NCBI GenBank assembly: GCA_902604525.1
Contig: CACKYY010000002.1
Coordinates: 1-64,000 of the forward strand
Length of the DNA stretch: 64,000 bases
Direction of reading: 5' to 3'
Source of the DNA: an uncultured Pelagibacteraceae bacterium
Lineage (GTDB): Bacteria > Pseudomonadota > Alphaproteobacteria > Pelagibacterales > Pelagibacteraceae
Positions 24,580 through 31,913 of this stretch are shown one piece after another. Position 1 is the first letter of the stretch. Every line of letters starts with the position of its first letter. A program made the translations under genes and the position numbers. The notes beneath the pieces are model-generated. The model saw nothing but the letters and a program-made list of their open reading frames with translations. It did no database searches and was not told the origin of the DNA.

Positions 24580-25134
24580 ATTAATAATTTTTAAAAATTC
24601 CTCTTTCTCTATATCCATAACTTTTTTTGAAGTTTCAAAATCAAAACCATTTCTTGCTAATAATGATATGTCTTTTTTATAAAATAAAGTTCTATTATCT
24701 TCAGCTCTAGCTGGTCCTATTCTTTTTTTTTTACAAATTTTTATTGCAGAAAAGAAGTCTTGATCACTATTATCTTCTCTAATCTTATTGACTGTGTTTT
24801 TAATAAACTCTTGATTTATTCCTTTTCCCATTAAGTAGTTACGAATTTTATTAAGTGAATGTCCTCTTTGAACCATGCTCTTTGCTTTACTTTCAGAGTA
24901 AAATTGATCGTTAATAAATTTATTTTTTTCTAAGTCAGATAAAACAATATCAATTAGTTTATTAACATCCTTTTTTCTTGTATCTGATGCAGAGAGTTTC
25001 ATGTATTTTTTTAATAAATACGTTTTAAGTTGTTGCTTAGAAGGTGCGTACTTTTCAACATATGCAAAAGAAAAACTTCTCATTTCATCTACTGTGACTT
25101 GAAGAGTTTTTTTTCTATTTCTTATAGGAATCAT
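24571..25134 (-). CDS. recX: RecX-family RecA regulator
   Basis: A 187-residue, highly helical protein with RecX three-helix repeats: YAPSKQQLKTYLLKKYM near residues 29-45, FINDQFYSESKAKSMVQRGH near 87-106 and LLARNGFDFETSKKVM near 156. The SKQQL and Y-AES/RG-hS patterns are family hallmarks. RecX binds RecA filaments and limits recombination. No recA is next to it. Confidence 0.85.
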   Translation of the reverse strand: MIPIRNRKKTLQVTVDEMRSFSFAYVEKYAPSKQQLKTYLLKKYMKLSASDTRKKDVNKLIDIVLSDLEKNKFINDQFYSESKAKSMVQRGHSLNKIRNYLMGKGINQEFIKNTVNKIREDNSDQDFFSAIKICKKKRIGPARAEDNRTLFYKKDISLLARNGFDFETSKKVMDIEKEEFLKIINLL

Positions 25135-25160
25135 GATTAGATTGAATATAATATAATTAA

Positions 25161-25634
25161 ATGATCGAACAAATTTATACTTATTTTACAATTGAAACGC
25201 TTTATATGTGGATTAATTTAGGGGTTATCCCTTTCTGGCTTATTTTAATCTTTTTTCCACAATCTTATTTATGTCGATTTTTTGTAACCTCTATTTTCCC
25301 ATTTGTGTTACTAAGCGGTATTTATATTTTTATTTTATATAAATCCTTGCTAATTGATTATGATTTTGAGGGAAATTTTAATCTTTATTTGGGTCTAAAT
25401 GAATTATCCAGATTATTTGAGGACTCATTGTACTTAATGATTTTCTGGACTCATTTCATAGCTATAAATTTATTTGTTGGTGGATGGATTGTTAAGGATG
25501 CTCAAAAATTTTCAATTAATAAAATTCTGCTTGCAGCACCATTGATAATTACATATTTGATAGGACCGTTTGGTGTTTTTGTTTATTGGATAATTAGAAT
25601 TTTTTATGCAAAAAGAATAAATTTATATGAGTAA
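25161..25634 (+). CDS. ABA4-like (DUF4281) membrane protein
   Basis: A 157-residue protein with four membrane segments. It has a PFWLILIFFPQ pattern near residues 24-34, EDSLYLMIFWTHFIAINLFVG near 87-107 and GPFGVFVYWIIR near 136-147. This is the ABA4-like family, named after a plant neoxanthin-related protein; its bacterial function is unclear. The downstream gene overlaps its end by eight bases. Confidence 0.78.
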   Translation: MIEQIYTYFTIETLYMWINLGVIPFWLILIFFPQSYLCRFFVTSIFPFVLLSGIYIFILYKSLLIDYDFEGNFNLYLGLNELSRLFEDSLYLMIFWTHFIAINLFVGGWIVKDAQKFSINKILLAAPLIITYLIGPFGVFVYWIIRIFYAKRINLYE

Positions 25635-26205
25635 TCATATAGATTTTTATTTTGATTTTATAAGCCCATACGCCTTTATCGCTTATAAAAATATTATCAA
25701 AATTGAAAATATAAAATTCAATTATAAGCCTATTCTATTAGGTGGGTTGCATAATTTGGTTGATATAACTGCACCAGCTCTTAACAAATTTAAATTAAAA
25801 AATATGAAAAATGATTGTGAATTGATTTCTAAAAAAAATAAAATTAGTTTTATCTGGAATTCAAAGTTTCCAATTAATTCACTTTATATAATGAGAGGTT
25901 TCTTGGCAGTAGAAGAGAGTAAGAAAAAGGATTATTTAGAAACTTTTTTTAATGCTTATTGGCAAAATGATACGGATTTAACTGATGAAAAAAATATAAT
26001 TCAATTAATAGAAAATTTAAGTATCAATCACGAAGAATTTTTTAAAAGTATTTCTAAACAAGAAATTAAAGATGAATTAAAAAAATTTACTAGTGAAGCC
26101 TTTAAAAAAGAAATTTTTGGGGCCCCCACATTTATTGTTAATAATAAAATTTTTTGGGGACAGGATCGTTTAAATTATGCTTTAGATGAATTTAAAAATA
26201 ATTAA
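25627..26205 (+). CDS. DSBA-family protein, 2-hydroxychromene-2-carboxylate isomerase-like
   Basis: A 192-residue thioredoxin-fold protein: IDFYFDFISPYAFIAYKNI at the N-terminus, where a Ser-Pro pair replaces the CxxC of true disulfide oxidoreductases, a helical insert, and FGAPTFIVNNKIFWGQDRL near 165-183 with the cis-Pro. This matches the glutathione-dependent HCCA isomerase / kappa GST group. It overlaps the ABA4-like gene and meets the rhodanese gene tail to tail. A glutathione-linked isomerase or detoxification role is inferred. Confidence 0.85.
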   Translation: MSNHIDFYFDFISPYAFIAYKNIIKIENIKFNYKPILLGGLHNLVDITAPALNKFKLKNMKNDCELISKKNKISFIWNSKFPINSLYIMRGFLAVEESKKKDYLETFFNAYWQNDTDLTDEKNIIQLIENLSINHEEFFKSISKQEIKDELKKFTSEAFKKEIFGAPTFIVNNKIFWGQDRLNYALDEFKNN

Positions 26206-26585
26206 ACTATTTTAAATTTACTTTGTCTGATAGCTCCAAATCCACCATCTATATGAGAAACATTTTTAAATCCCATATCTTTTAAAGTTTTTGCTGCGAG
26301 AGCAGATCTTAATCCACCAGCACAGAATAAAACCATTTCTTTTTCCTGATCAAGTTTTCCTTCTTGAAAATATGGGCTTCCTGGATCAAGCCAAAATTCT
26401 AACATTCCTCTCGGAATATGGTGGGAGCCTTCTACTTTTCCATCACGTTCCAGCTCTCTAATATCTCTTATATCAATTAAATTACATTTATTATCCTCAA
26501 GTAATTTAACTGCTTCATCAGTGTCAATTGTTTTTATCTCTTTTAAAGCATTATCAACAAGAGTTTTAGATGATAGGATTGACAT
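26202..26585 (-). CDS. Rhodanese-domain protein
   Basis: A 127-residue single rhodanese domain with NLIDIRDIRELERDG near residues 35-49, GSHHIPRGMLEFW near 53-65 and the active-site loop VLFCAGGLRSALAAKTL with Cys88. I start at ATG 26585; a TTG 36 bases upstream would overlap the divergent gene. Such proteins move sulfane sulfur; CAGGLRS is typical of GlpE/YgaP-like domains. The donor and acceptor are unknown. Confidence 0.85.
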   Translation of the reverse strand: MSILSSKTLVDNALKEIKTIDTDEAVKLLEDNKCNLIDIRDIRELERDGKVEGSHHIPRGMLEFWLDPGSPYFQEGKLDQEKEMVLFCAGGLRSALAAKTLKDMGFKNVSHIDGGFGAIRQSKFKIV

Positions 26586-26603
26586 AAAAATATAATTTAA
26601 CTT

Positions 26604-27632
26604 ATGAAACTTCAAAATCAAAACATAAAATCAAATTTTTTAAAAAAAATTTTTATTAAAATCTGTAGAAAACTTGATTTTGAAATTATAGATCAAGGAA
26701 AACTGCATTTACCAGTAATGAGTAAATATGGTCATAATAACTTATCAAAAATAGGTAAAGAGTCTCTTATATTACCAATGGGCAGAACAAAAATTACTAG
26801 ATCAGTGAAATCACTCAATATTATTCTCAGAACTTGCGCTTCGGTTAATATGTTATCCCAATCTAAAAAAAGAGTTTTTAATTTAAAAAAAGAAGATTAT
26901 TCACTTAAAACATTAACCTCTTTAATTAATTCAATTAACAATAGTAAAAAATTATTTAAAAAAATTAGATTAAAGTTCACCATTATTGATCATAACTCTG
27001 ATGAAAAAATTGTTAAAAAAATGAAAAAACTATTAAAGGTACAATTTTTTAAAAGTGAAATAATAAAATTAAATATAGAGCATTATAAAAAAAACATAAA
27101 AAAACTTAATCAAGAAGGAAAAAAAGTTACCGACAATCAAATTTCTAATATGTGTAATATAAATCAGTCCTTAAATTTAGGAAAAGACTGTGATGACTTA
27201 GTTTATTTTGTTGAAGACGATTACATTCATTCAGTAAATGCTATTGCAGAAATGATTTATACTTATGAAAGAATTTCTAGTCAAACTGGGAAAGAATTAA
27301 TCATATGTCCATCTGACTATCCATATTTGTATAATAAATTAGAAAATTCAAATATTTTTTTGGGTCATGGACATCACTGGCGATCTATAAATGAAACTTT
27401 GTGTACTTTTTTAACAAGTTCAAAGATTGTTAATAAACATTTTAAGAAATTTGTTAGTGCTTGTGAATTTGAACATAATCCTTTTGAAAAACCTTTTCAT
27501 GATATATATAAAACTGAGCTGTGTATTAGTCCAATGCCAGCAATAGCAGTTCATTATACTAACATTAACTCTATTTATGGTTTATCACCTTTGATAAATT
27601 ATAAAAAACTATGGAATAAAAATAAGATATGA
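26604..27632 (+). CDS. Putative glycosyltransferase-like protein (342 aa)
   Basis: I do not recognise the exact family. The 342-residue soluble protein has a GT-A-like flavour: an N-terminal segment, RLKFTIIDHNSDEKIVKKMK near 125-144, and an acidic VYFVEDDYIHSVNAIAEMI near 208-226 that resembles the DxD region of family 2/64-type transferases. Later come LIICPSDYPYLY and HGHHWRSINETLCTFLTSS. Lys-rich composition matches the AT-rich genome. Four bases overlap the peroxiredoxin start (ATGA). A role in surface or lipid glycosylation is inferred. Confidence 0.6.
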   Translation: MKLQNQNIKSNFLKKIFIKICRKLDFEIIDQGKLHLPVMSKYGHNNLSKIGKESLILPMGRTKITRSVKSLNIILRTCASVNMLSQSKKRVFNLKKEDYSLKTLTSLINSINNSKKLFKKIRLKFTIIDHNSDEKIVKKMKKLLKVQFFKSEIIKLNIEHYKKNIKKLNQEGKKVTDNQISNMCNINQSLNLGKDCDDLVYFVEDDYIHSVNAIAEMIYTYERISSQTGKELIICPSDYPYLYNKLENSNIFLGHGHHWRSINETLCTFLTSSKIVNKHFKKFVSACEFEHNPFEKPFHDIYKTELCISPMPAIAVHYTNINSIYGLSPLINYKKLWNKNKI

Positions 27633-28099
27633 CATTAAAAATTAATTCAAAAGCACCAGCTTTTACATCACCTTCTACATCTAAAAATAATTATTCTTTA
27701 AAAGACTCTTTTGGAAAATATGTTGTTTTATACTTCTATCCTAAAGATGACACTCCTGGATGTACAATTGAAACTAATGAATTTAATAAATTACTGCCTA
27801 AATTTAAAAAATTAAAATGTGAAGTTTATGGTATTTCGAAAGATGGCTTAAAAAGTCACAATAAATTTAGAGATAAATATAAAATTAAATTTGATTTAAT
27901 AGCTGACGAAGAGTTAAAAGTCTTAAAAAAATATAAAGTATGGAAAAAGAAAAAATTTATGGGTAAGGAATTTATGGGAATTGTTAGAACTACATATTTA
28001 CTCGATAAAAAAGGTCAAATATTAAAGGTTTGGAACAACGTCAAAGCCAAAGACCATGCTGATGAGGTCTTAGAAACCCTTAAAAGTATTACAAAATAA
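27629..28099 (+). CDS. bcp: Peroxiredoxin of the BCP/PrxQ type
   Basis: A 156-residue thiol peroxidase. The peroxidatic Cys lies in PKDDTPGCTIETNEF near residue 48. The resolving Cys found five residues later in many BCP proteins is absent (Thr-Ile-Glu-Thr-Asn), so it may be a 1-Cys or atypical member. SKDGLKSHNKFRDKYKIKFD follows the family pattern. It would reduce peroxides in the cytoplasm. Confidence 0.9.
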   Translation: MTLKINSKAPAFTSPSTSKNNYSLKDSFGKYVVLYFYPKDDTPGCTIETNEFNKLLPKFKKLKCEVYGISKDGLKSHNKFRDKYKIKFDLIADEELKVLKKYKVWKKKKFMGKEFMGIVRTTYLLDKKGQILKVWNNVKAKDHADEVLETLKSITK

Positions 28100-28121
28100 A
28101 AAGGCCCCTTTCGGGGCCTTT
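28094..28121. terminator. Intrinsic terminator between bcp and amtB (convergent)
   Basis: Perfect 9-base arms AAAGGCCCC (28100-28108) and GGGGCCTTT (28113-28121) surround a TTTC loop. On the minus strand the hairpin runs into TTTTTATTTTG, a good terminator tail for amtB; on the plus strand the tail is weaker. It starts right after the bcp stop, so it probably serves both genes. Confidence 0.88.
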
Positions 28122-28168
28122 GCTTAACTAACAAGAGAGAGAGATATTTTGTTAATTTTTTTTTGTTA

Positions 28169-28211
28169 GGAGCTCTTCAATGAGATAACGACATGGAGAT
28201 CGAAGAGCCCC
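28169..28211. other. Unexplained long-stem hairpin downstream of amtB
   Basis: Arms GGAGCTCTTC (28169-28178) and GAAGAGCCCC (28202-28211) pair over ten positions with one mismatch, enclosing 23 bases. GC content is far above the surroundings. It lies between the amtB stop and the shared terminator, so it would be in the amtB 3' UTR. A 12-base palindrome ATTGCATGCAAT (28215-28226) borders it and touches the amtB stop. It could stabilise the mRNA, give rise to a small RNA, or act as a binding site. No known family comes to mind. Confidence 0.55.
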
Positions 28212-28225
28212 TATATTGCATGCAA

Positions 28226-29527
28226 TTAGTCTCGTATTGCGTATGCTATTACACCAGTTTCGGTTACGTCAGTACCTTTGGATTCAGCCTCTTTACTTAA
28301 TCTAATTCCAAACGTGGCCTTCATAACTGAGAACACGATATATGACACAACAAATACAAAAATGTTTATTGATAGCACACCAACTACCTGTGCACTAAAT
28401 GATGCATCAGTGTTTGTCAGTGGTACCGCAAGTGTTCCCCAAATTCCCGCAAACATGTGAGCTGGAATTGCACCTACAACGTCGTCAAGTTTGAAACTGA
28501 ACAATAATTTAGTTCCAAATACAACAAGTAAACCACCTACTGCTCCAATGAAAATTGCAGCTAGAGGTGTTGGTGCTAATGGTTCAGCAGTTACTGCAAC
28601 TAATCCACCAATTGCTCCATTTAACATTTGCACAACATCTGTTTTACCGTACATTAATCTTGTTATTGTTGCTGCAGCCATTACACCACCACAAGCAGCA
28701 AGATTAGTATTAATAAAAATATTAGATACAGCAACTGCGTCAGCAAATGTTCCAATCGCTAATTGAGATCCTCCGTTGAACCCAAACCAACCTAACCATA
28801 GGATAAATACACCTATTGTTACTAATGGAATAGAAGATGCAGCAAAAGGTTTCATAGCTCTAGCTTCACCTTTACTGTCAAATCTTCCTGTACGCGAACC
28901 TAGCAACATTATCCCAGCTAGTGCTGCTGCACCACCTGTTGAGTGTACTAATGTTGAACCAGCGAAATCTGAGAAGCCAAGTTCTGCCAACCAGCCTCCA
29001 CCCCACTGCCAACCCATTACTATTGGATAAATAATTCCTGCTAAAATTGCTGCGAATAGAAAGAACGGCCAAAGTTTAACTCTTTCAGCCATTGCTCCTG
29101 AACAAATTGAAACTGTTGTTGCACAGAAAACCATTTGGAAATACCAGTCAGAACCATCTGCATATCCAGTATCAACTGAACTTGCATCTGACCATGGAGT
29201 AAATGTTCCAATGTATCCACCTTCTGGGATTCCATACGCTAAGTTATATCCAAACAACCAAAACATTATTCCCGCAATTGAATAAAGACCAATGTTCTTT
29301 GCACAAATTACCGAAACACTTTTTGAAGTTACCATACCAGATTCTAGCATCGCAAATCCTGCTGCCATAAACATGACTAGGAAACCACAAATTAGAAATA
29401 GTAGTGAATTGAATATAGCTTGAACTTCAGCAGAAACAGTTGTTTCTGCCATTCCTGCACTACTCATGCTTAATAAAAATATTAAACTAAGAAGTGGCGC
29501 AGATATTCTTTTTATTAATTTAGTCAT
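28226..29527 (-). CDS. amtB: Ammonium transporter
   Basis: A 433-residue Amt protein with an N-terminal signal-like segment (LISAPLLSLIFLLSMSSAGMA region) and 11 membrane helices. Family blocks are FWLFGYNLAYG near 95-105, SDFAGSTLVHSTGGAAALAG near 185-204 with the first pore His, and AHMFAGIWGTLAVPL near 355-369 with the second. GGAGG gives it one of the strongest ribosome sites in the window. No glnK (PII) gene is next to it, unlike the usual glnK-amtB pair. Ammonium uptake is a key function in oligotrophic SAR11. Confidence 0.96.
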   Translation of the reverse strand: MTKLIKRISAPLLSLIFLLSMSSAGMAETTVSAEVQAIFNSLLFLICGFLVMFMAAGFAMLESGMVTSKSVSVICAKNIGLYSIAGIMFWLFGYNLAYGIPEGGYIGTFTPWSDASSVDTGYADGSDWYFQMVFCATTVSICSGAMAERVKLWPFFLFAAILAGIIYPIVMGWQWGGGWLAELGFSDFAGSTLVHSTGGAAALAGIMLLGSRTGRFDSKGEARAMKPFAASSIPLVTIGVFILWLGWFGFNGGSQLAIGTFADAVAVSNIFINTNLAACGGVMAAATITRLMYGKTDVVQMLNGAIGGLVAVTAEPLAPTPLAAIFIGAVGGLLVVFGTKLLFSFKLDDVVGAIPAHMFAGIWGTLAVPLTNTDASFSAQVVGVLSINIFVFVVSYIVFSVMKATFGIRLSKEAESKGTDVTETGVIAYAIRD

Positions 29528-29600
29528 AAGACCTCCACTGTTAAAGGAAGGTTTATATTTTTTAATAAAACTAAAAACTAACGCTGATTAGGAAAATTGG

Positions 29601-29621
29601 CTATGCGGTATTTGCATATAG
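29601..29621. promoter_or_regulatory. Inverted repeat upstream of amtB (candidate operator)
   Basis: CTATGCGGTATTTGCATATAG is an imperfect dyad; its core ATGC (29603-29606) and GCAT (29614-29617) are seven bases apart. It lies 74-94 bases upstream of the amtB start, between the HU terminator and amtB, where a nitrogen-response regulator could bind. The half-site spacing resembles NtrC-type dyads (TGC-N-GCA), but conservation cannot be judged from one copy. Confidence 0.35.
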
Positions 29622-29622
29622 A

Positions 29623-29660
29623 AACAGCCCTAACGTGTAATTTTTTACATTAGGGCTGTT
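29623..29660 (-). terminator. Hairpin between amtB and HU gene
   Basis: Perfect 11-base arms AACAGCCCTAA (29623-29633) and TTAGGGCTGTT (29650-29660) enclose 16 bases. The hairpin sits 11 bases downstream of the HU stop on the minus strand. Its T-tail (TTTCTATAT) is weak, so read-through from HU into amtB is possible. Confidence 0.75.
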
Positions 29661-29670
29661 AAGAAAAATG

Positions 29671-29946
29671 CTATTTATTAAACACTTCTTTTAAAGCTTT
29701 TGCGGGTAAAAATTTTACCTTTTGAGAAGCAGCAATTTGAATTTGCTCACCTGTTCTAGGGTTTCTTCCAACTCTAGCTTTTCTTTTAGCTACTTTATAA
29801 GTACCAAATCCAGCAATTTTCACTGAATCATCCCCTTTTAAAGCATCTAAAATAGTATTAGTAATTGTATCAAATGTTCGCTCCGCATCAGCTTTGCTCA
29901 AGTTTAGTGAGCCTGAAAGCTTTGCAATTAGTTGTTTTTTGTTCAT
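29671..29946 (-). CDS. hupB: HU-type DNA-binding protein
   Basis: A 91-residue bacterial histone-like protein, full length for HU. It shows MNKKQLIAKLSGSLNLSKAD, the GFGTYKVAKRKARVGRNPRT arm (residues 46-65) with the DNA-intercalating Pro in RNPRTG, and KVKFLPAKALKEVF at the end. It organises the nucleoid. GGAG precedes the ATG. Upstream, 29947-30103 is an AT-rich 157-base promoter gap with a 12-base palindrome ACAACATGTTGT (30036-30047). Confidence 0.96.
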   Translation of the reverse strand: MNKKQLIAKLSGSLNLSKADAERTFDTITNTILDALKGDDSVKIAGFGTYKVAKRKARVGRNPRTGEQIQIAASQKVKFLPAKALKEVFNK

Positions 29947-30103
29947 TTTAGCTCCGGTTTTATTGGTTAATATTCATACTTGTCATAAACGTTGATAAAT
30001 CAAGCTTTTTTTTAGTGTTAAAAAATTCATATAACACAACATGTTGTAAAAATAGAAAAAAGTATTGAATTTACTTACTTTTTTAAAGTTAAGGAAAATT
30101 TTA

Positions 30104-31216
30104 TTAACTAAATAAACCTAAATCTTTTAGATCATTAAAAGTTGTGAAAAACATTAATGATAGCAACAAAAACAAACCGATTCGAAAAAAACCTTCTTGT
30201 GTTTTTTGCGACAAAGGACGGCCTAAAACCTTTTCAAATGCGTAAAACATTAAATGACCTCCATCAAGCATTGGTATTGGAAATAAATTGATTAGACCTA
30301 GACTAATAGAGATATAAGCCATCATACTGATAAAAGCTAACACTCCAAAAGTTGCAACTTGACCAGAAATTTTAGCAATTCTAATTGGACCACCAAGTTG
30401 AGAAGTATCTGCTTTTCCCAATATCATTCCACCAATATATTTCAATGATGATGTGCTTACATAATATACTTCATTAGCTGCGTGATATAATGCCTGTGCA
30501 GGGCCTAATTTTATATGATTAACCTCGTTATTATAAGCCCCAAGTTTTATTCCAACCATTCTTTTATTAATTTTATTTCCTAATCCATCCTCACCTTCAA
30601 CAATATTAGGTTTAACTTTTAAGATTAACTCCTCATAAGATCGTTTAACTTTGAAATCAATAATGTCTCCTGTTGACATGGTAATAAATTTAGAGACCTC
30701 CATGATACTTTTAACTTTATTTCCATCTATTTCTAAAATCACATCTTGATTTTTAAGTCCTCCTATCATTGCTGGGCTATCTTTTTGTACCTGATTAATG
30801 ACTGCTGGAGTAAAGTCTTTACCAACGAATATATATATTGAAAAAAATATGACTAAAGCCAACAAAAAATTTGCCAAAGGTCCCCCAAAAACTATTAAAA
30901 CTCTTTGATACAAAGGTTTTAAAATAAATAACTTTTCTCTCTCTTCTTCGTTATATTTTTCAAGTATTTCTTGGTGGTCTGATTGAGAGTATACATTTCT
31001 ATCACCGAAAAATTTTACATAACCCCCTAGTGGTATTGCGCATATCTTCCAACGAGTTCCATGTTTGTCATTCCAGCCAAATAATTCTTTACCAAATCCA
31101 ATTGAAAAATCAGTGACTCCTACTCCATATTTTCTAGCAAAATAATAATGACCATATTCGTGAATGAATACCACTACTAAAATTAGAACTAAAAACGGGA
31201 TTATATATGTCAACAT
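30104..31216 (-). CDS. rseP: Site-2 zinc metalloprotease RseP (M50)
   Basis: A 370-residue membrane protease with zinc motif HEYGH at residues 19-23 in the first helix, a PDZ domain around 120-200 (VQKDSPAMIGGLKNQDVILE), and the second active-site motif LFPIPMLDGGHLMFYAFE near 315-332 containing the LDG. It cleaves anti-sigma factors or leftover signal peptides in the membrane. It is usually followed by bamA; here HU follows on the same strand, so the common rseP-bamA order is broken. Confidence 0.94.
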   Translation of the reverse strand: MLTYIIPFLVLILVVVFIHEYGHYYFARKYGVGVTDFSIGFGKELFGWNDKHGTRWKICAIPLGGYVKFFGDRNVYSQSDHQEILEKYNEEEREKLFILKPLYQRVLIVFGGPLANFLLALVIFFSIYIFVGKDFTPAVINQVQKDSPAMIGGLKNQDVILEIDGNKVKSIMEVSKFITMSTGDIIDFKVKRSYEELILKVKPNIVEGEDGLGNKINKRMVGIKLGAYNNEVNHIKLGPAQALYHAANEVYYVSTSSLKYIGGMILGKADTSQLGGPIRIAKISGQVATFGVLAFISMMAYISISLGLINLFPIPMLDGGHLMFYAFEKVLGRPLSQKTQEGFFRIGLFLLLSLMFFTTFNDLKDLGLFS

Positions 31217-31341
31217 AAGCTAAATATATTAAAAATTAGCATTATAACAACCATGCATTCATCATTAATCCTGACACTTTTTGTCCTTTCATCAGCTAAA
31301 TTTGATTAAATAGTGATAATAATATAATCAACATTAAATAT

Positions 31342-31827
31342 ATGCCCTCTTTTGATGTAGTTAGTAAAATAAACCACCAAGAATTTGATAACGCTCTGTC
31401 AAACTGTTTAAGAGAAATTAGTAACCGCTTCGATTTTAAAGGGTTACATATCTCTATAGAGCGAAAAGAAAATTTAATTACAACTCTTGCCCCAGATGAA
31501 TTGAAATTAAGGCAAGTTAATGAGTTATTGCAAACTCATTTAATCAGACGAAAAGTTGATCCAAGAGTACTTAATATGAAAAGTTCAGAAAGCGCATCCG
31601 GAGGATCTATTAGACAATTAAGTGAATTAAAGGAGGGTATTAGTCAAGAAAATGCAAAAAAAGTAATTGCTGATATAAAAAAACTTAAACTAAAGATACA
31701 AATAAAAATTCAAGGAGATGAATTGAGAGTGGATGGTAAAAAGAAAGATGAACTTCAAGAAGCAATTAGTGCCATAAAATCTATTGATATTGGTCTTCCT
31801 ATAGAATTTGTAAATTTTAGAGATTAA
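31342..31827 (+). CDS. yajQ: YajQ-family nucleotide-binding protein
   Basis: A 161-residue protein with the family start MPSFDVVSKINHQEFDNALS, ISNRFDFKG near 27-35, GISQENAKKVIADIKKLKLK near 98-117, and KSIDIGLPIEFVNFRD at the end. Length fits the family. YajQ proteins bind nucleotides, cyclic-di-GMP in some pathogens. It is divergent from rseP across a 125-base gap with no feature I can name. Confidence 0.95.
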   Translation: MPSFDVVSKINHQEFDNALSNCLREISNRFDFKGLHISIERKENLITTLAPDELKLRQVNELLQTHLIRRKVDPRVLNMKSSESASGGSIRQLSELKEGISQENAKKVIADIKKLKLKIQIKIQGDELRVDGKKKDELQEAISAIKSIDIGLPIEFVNFRD

Positions 31828-31913
31828 TCCTTGATTAAACTATTCATTGTATTTGGTTTAAAAAGATATAAGCATCCATCATAAATACTTAATATATACC
31901 TTTTCCTATCCTA

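Noticed and set aside
29993-30004. TTGATAAATCAA followed by a T run as a terminator.
   Set aside because: The stem is only five A/T-rich pairs, too weak, and no plus-strand gene ends there.
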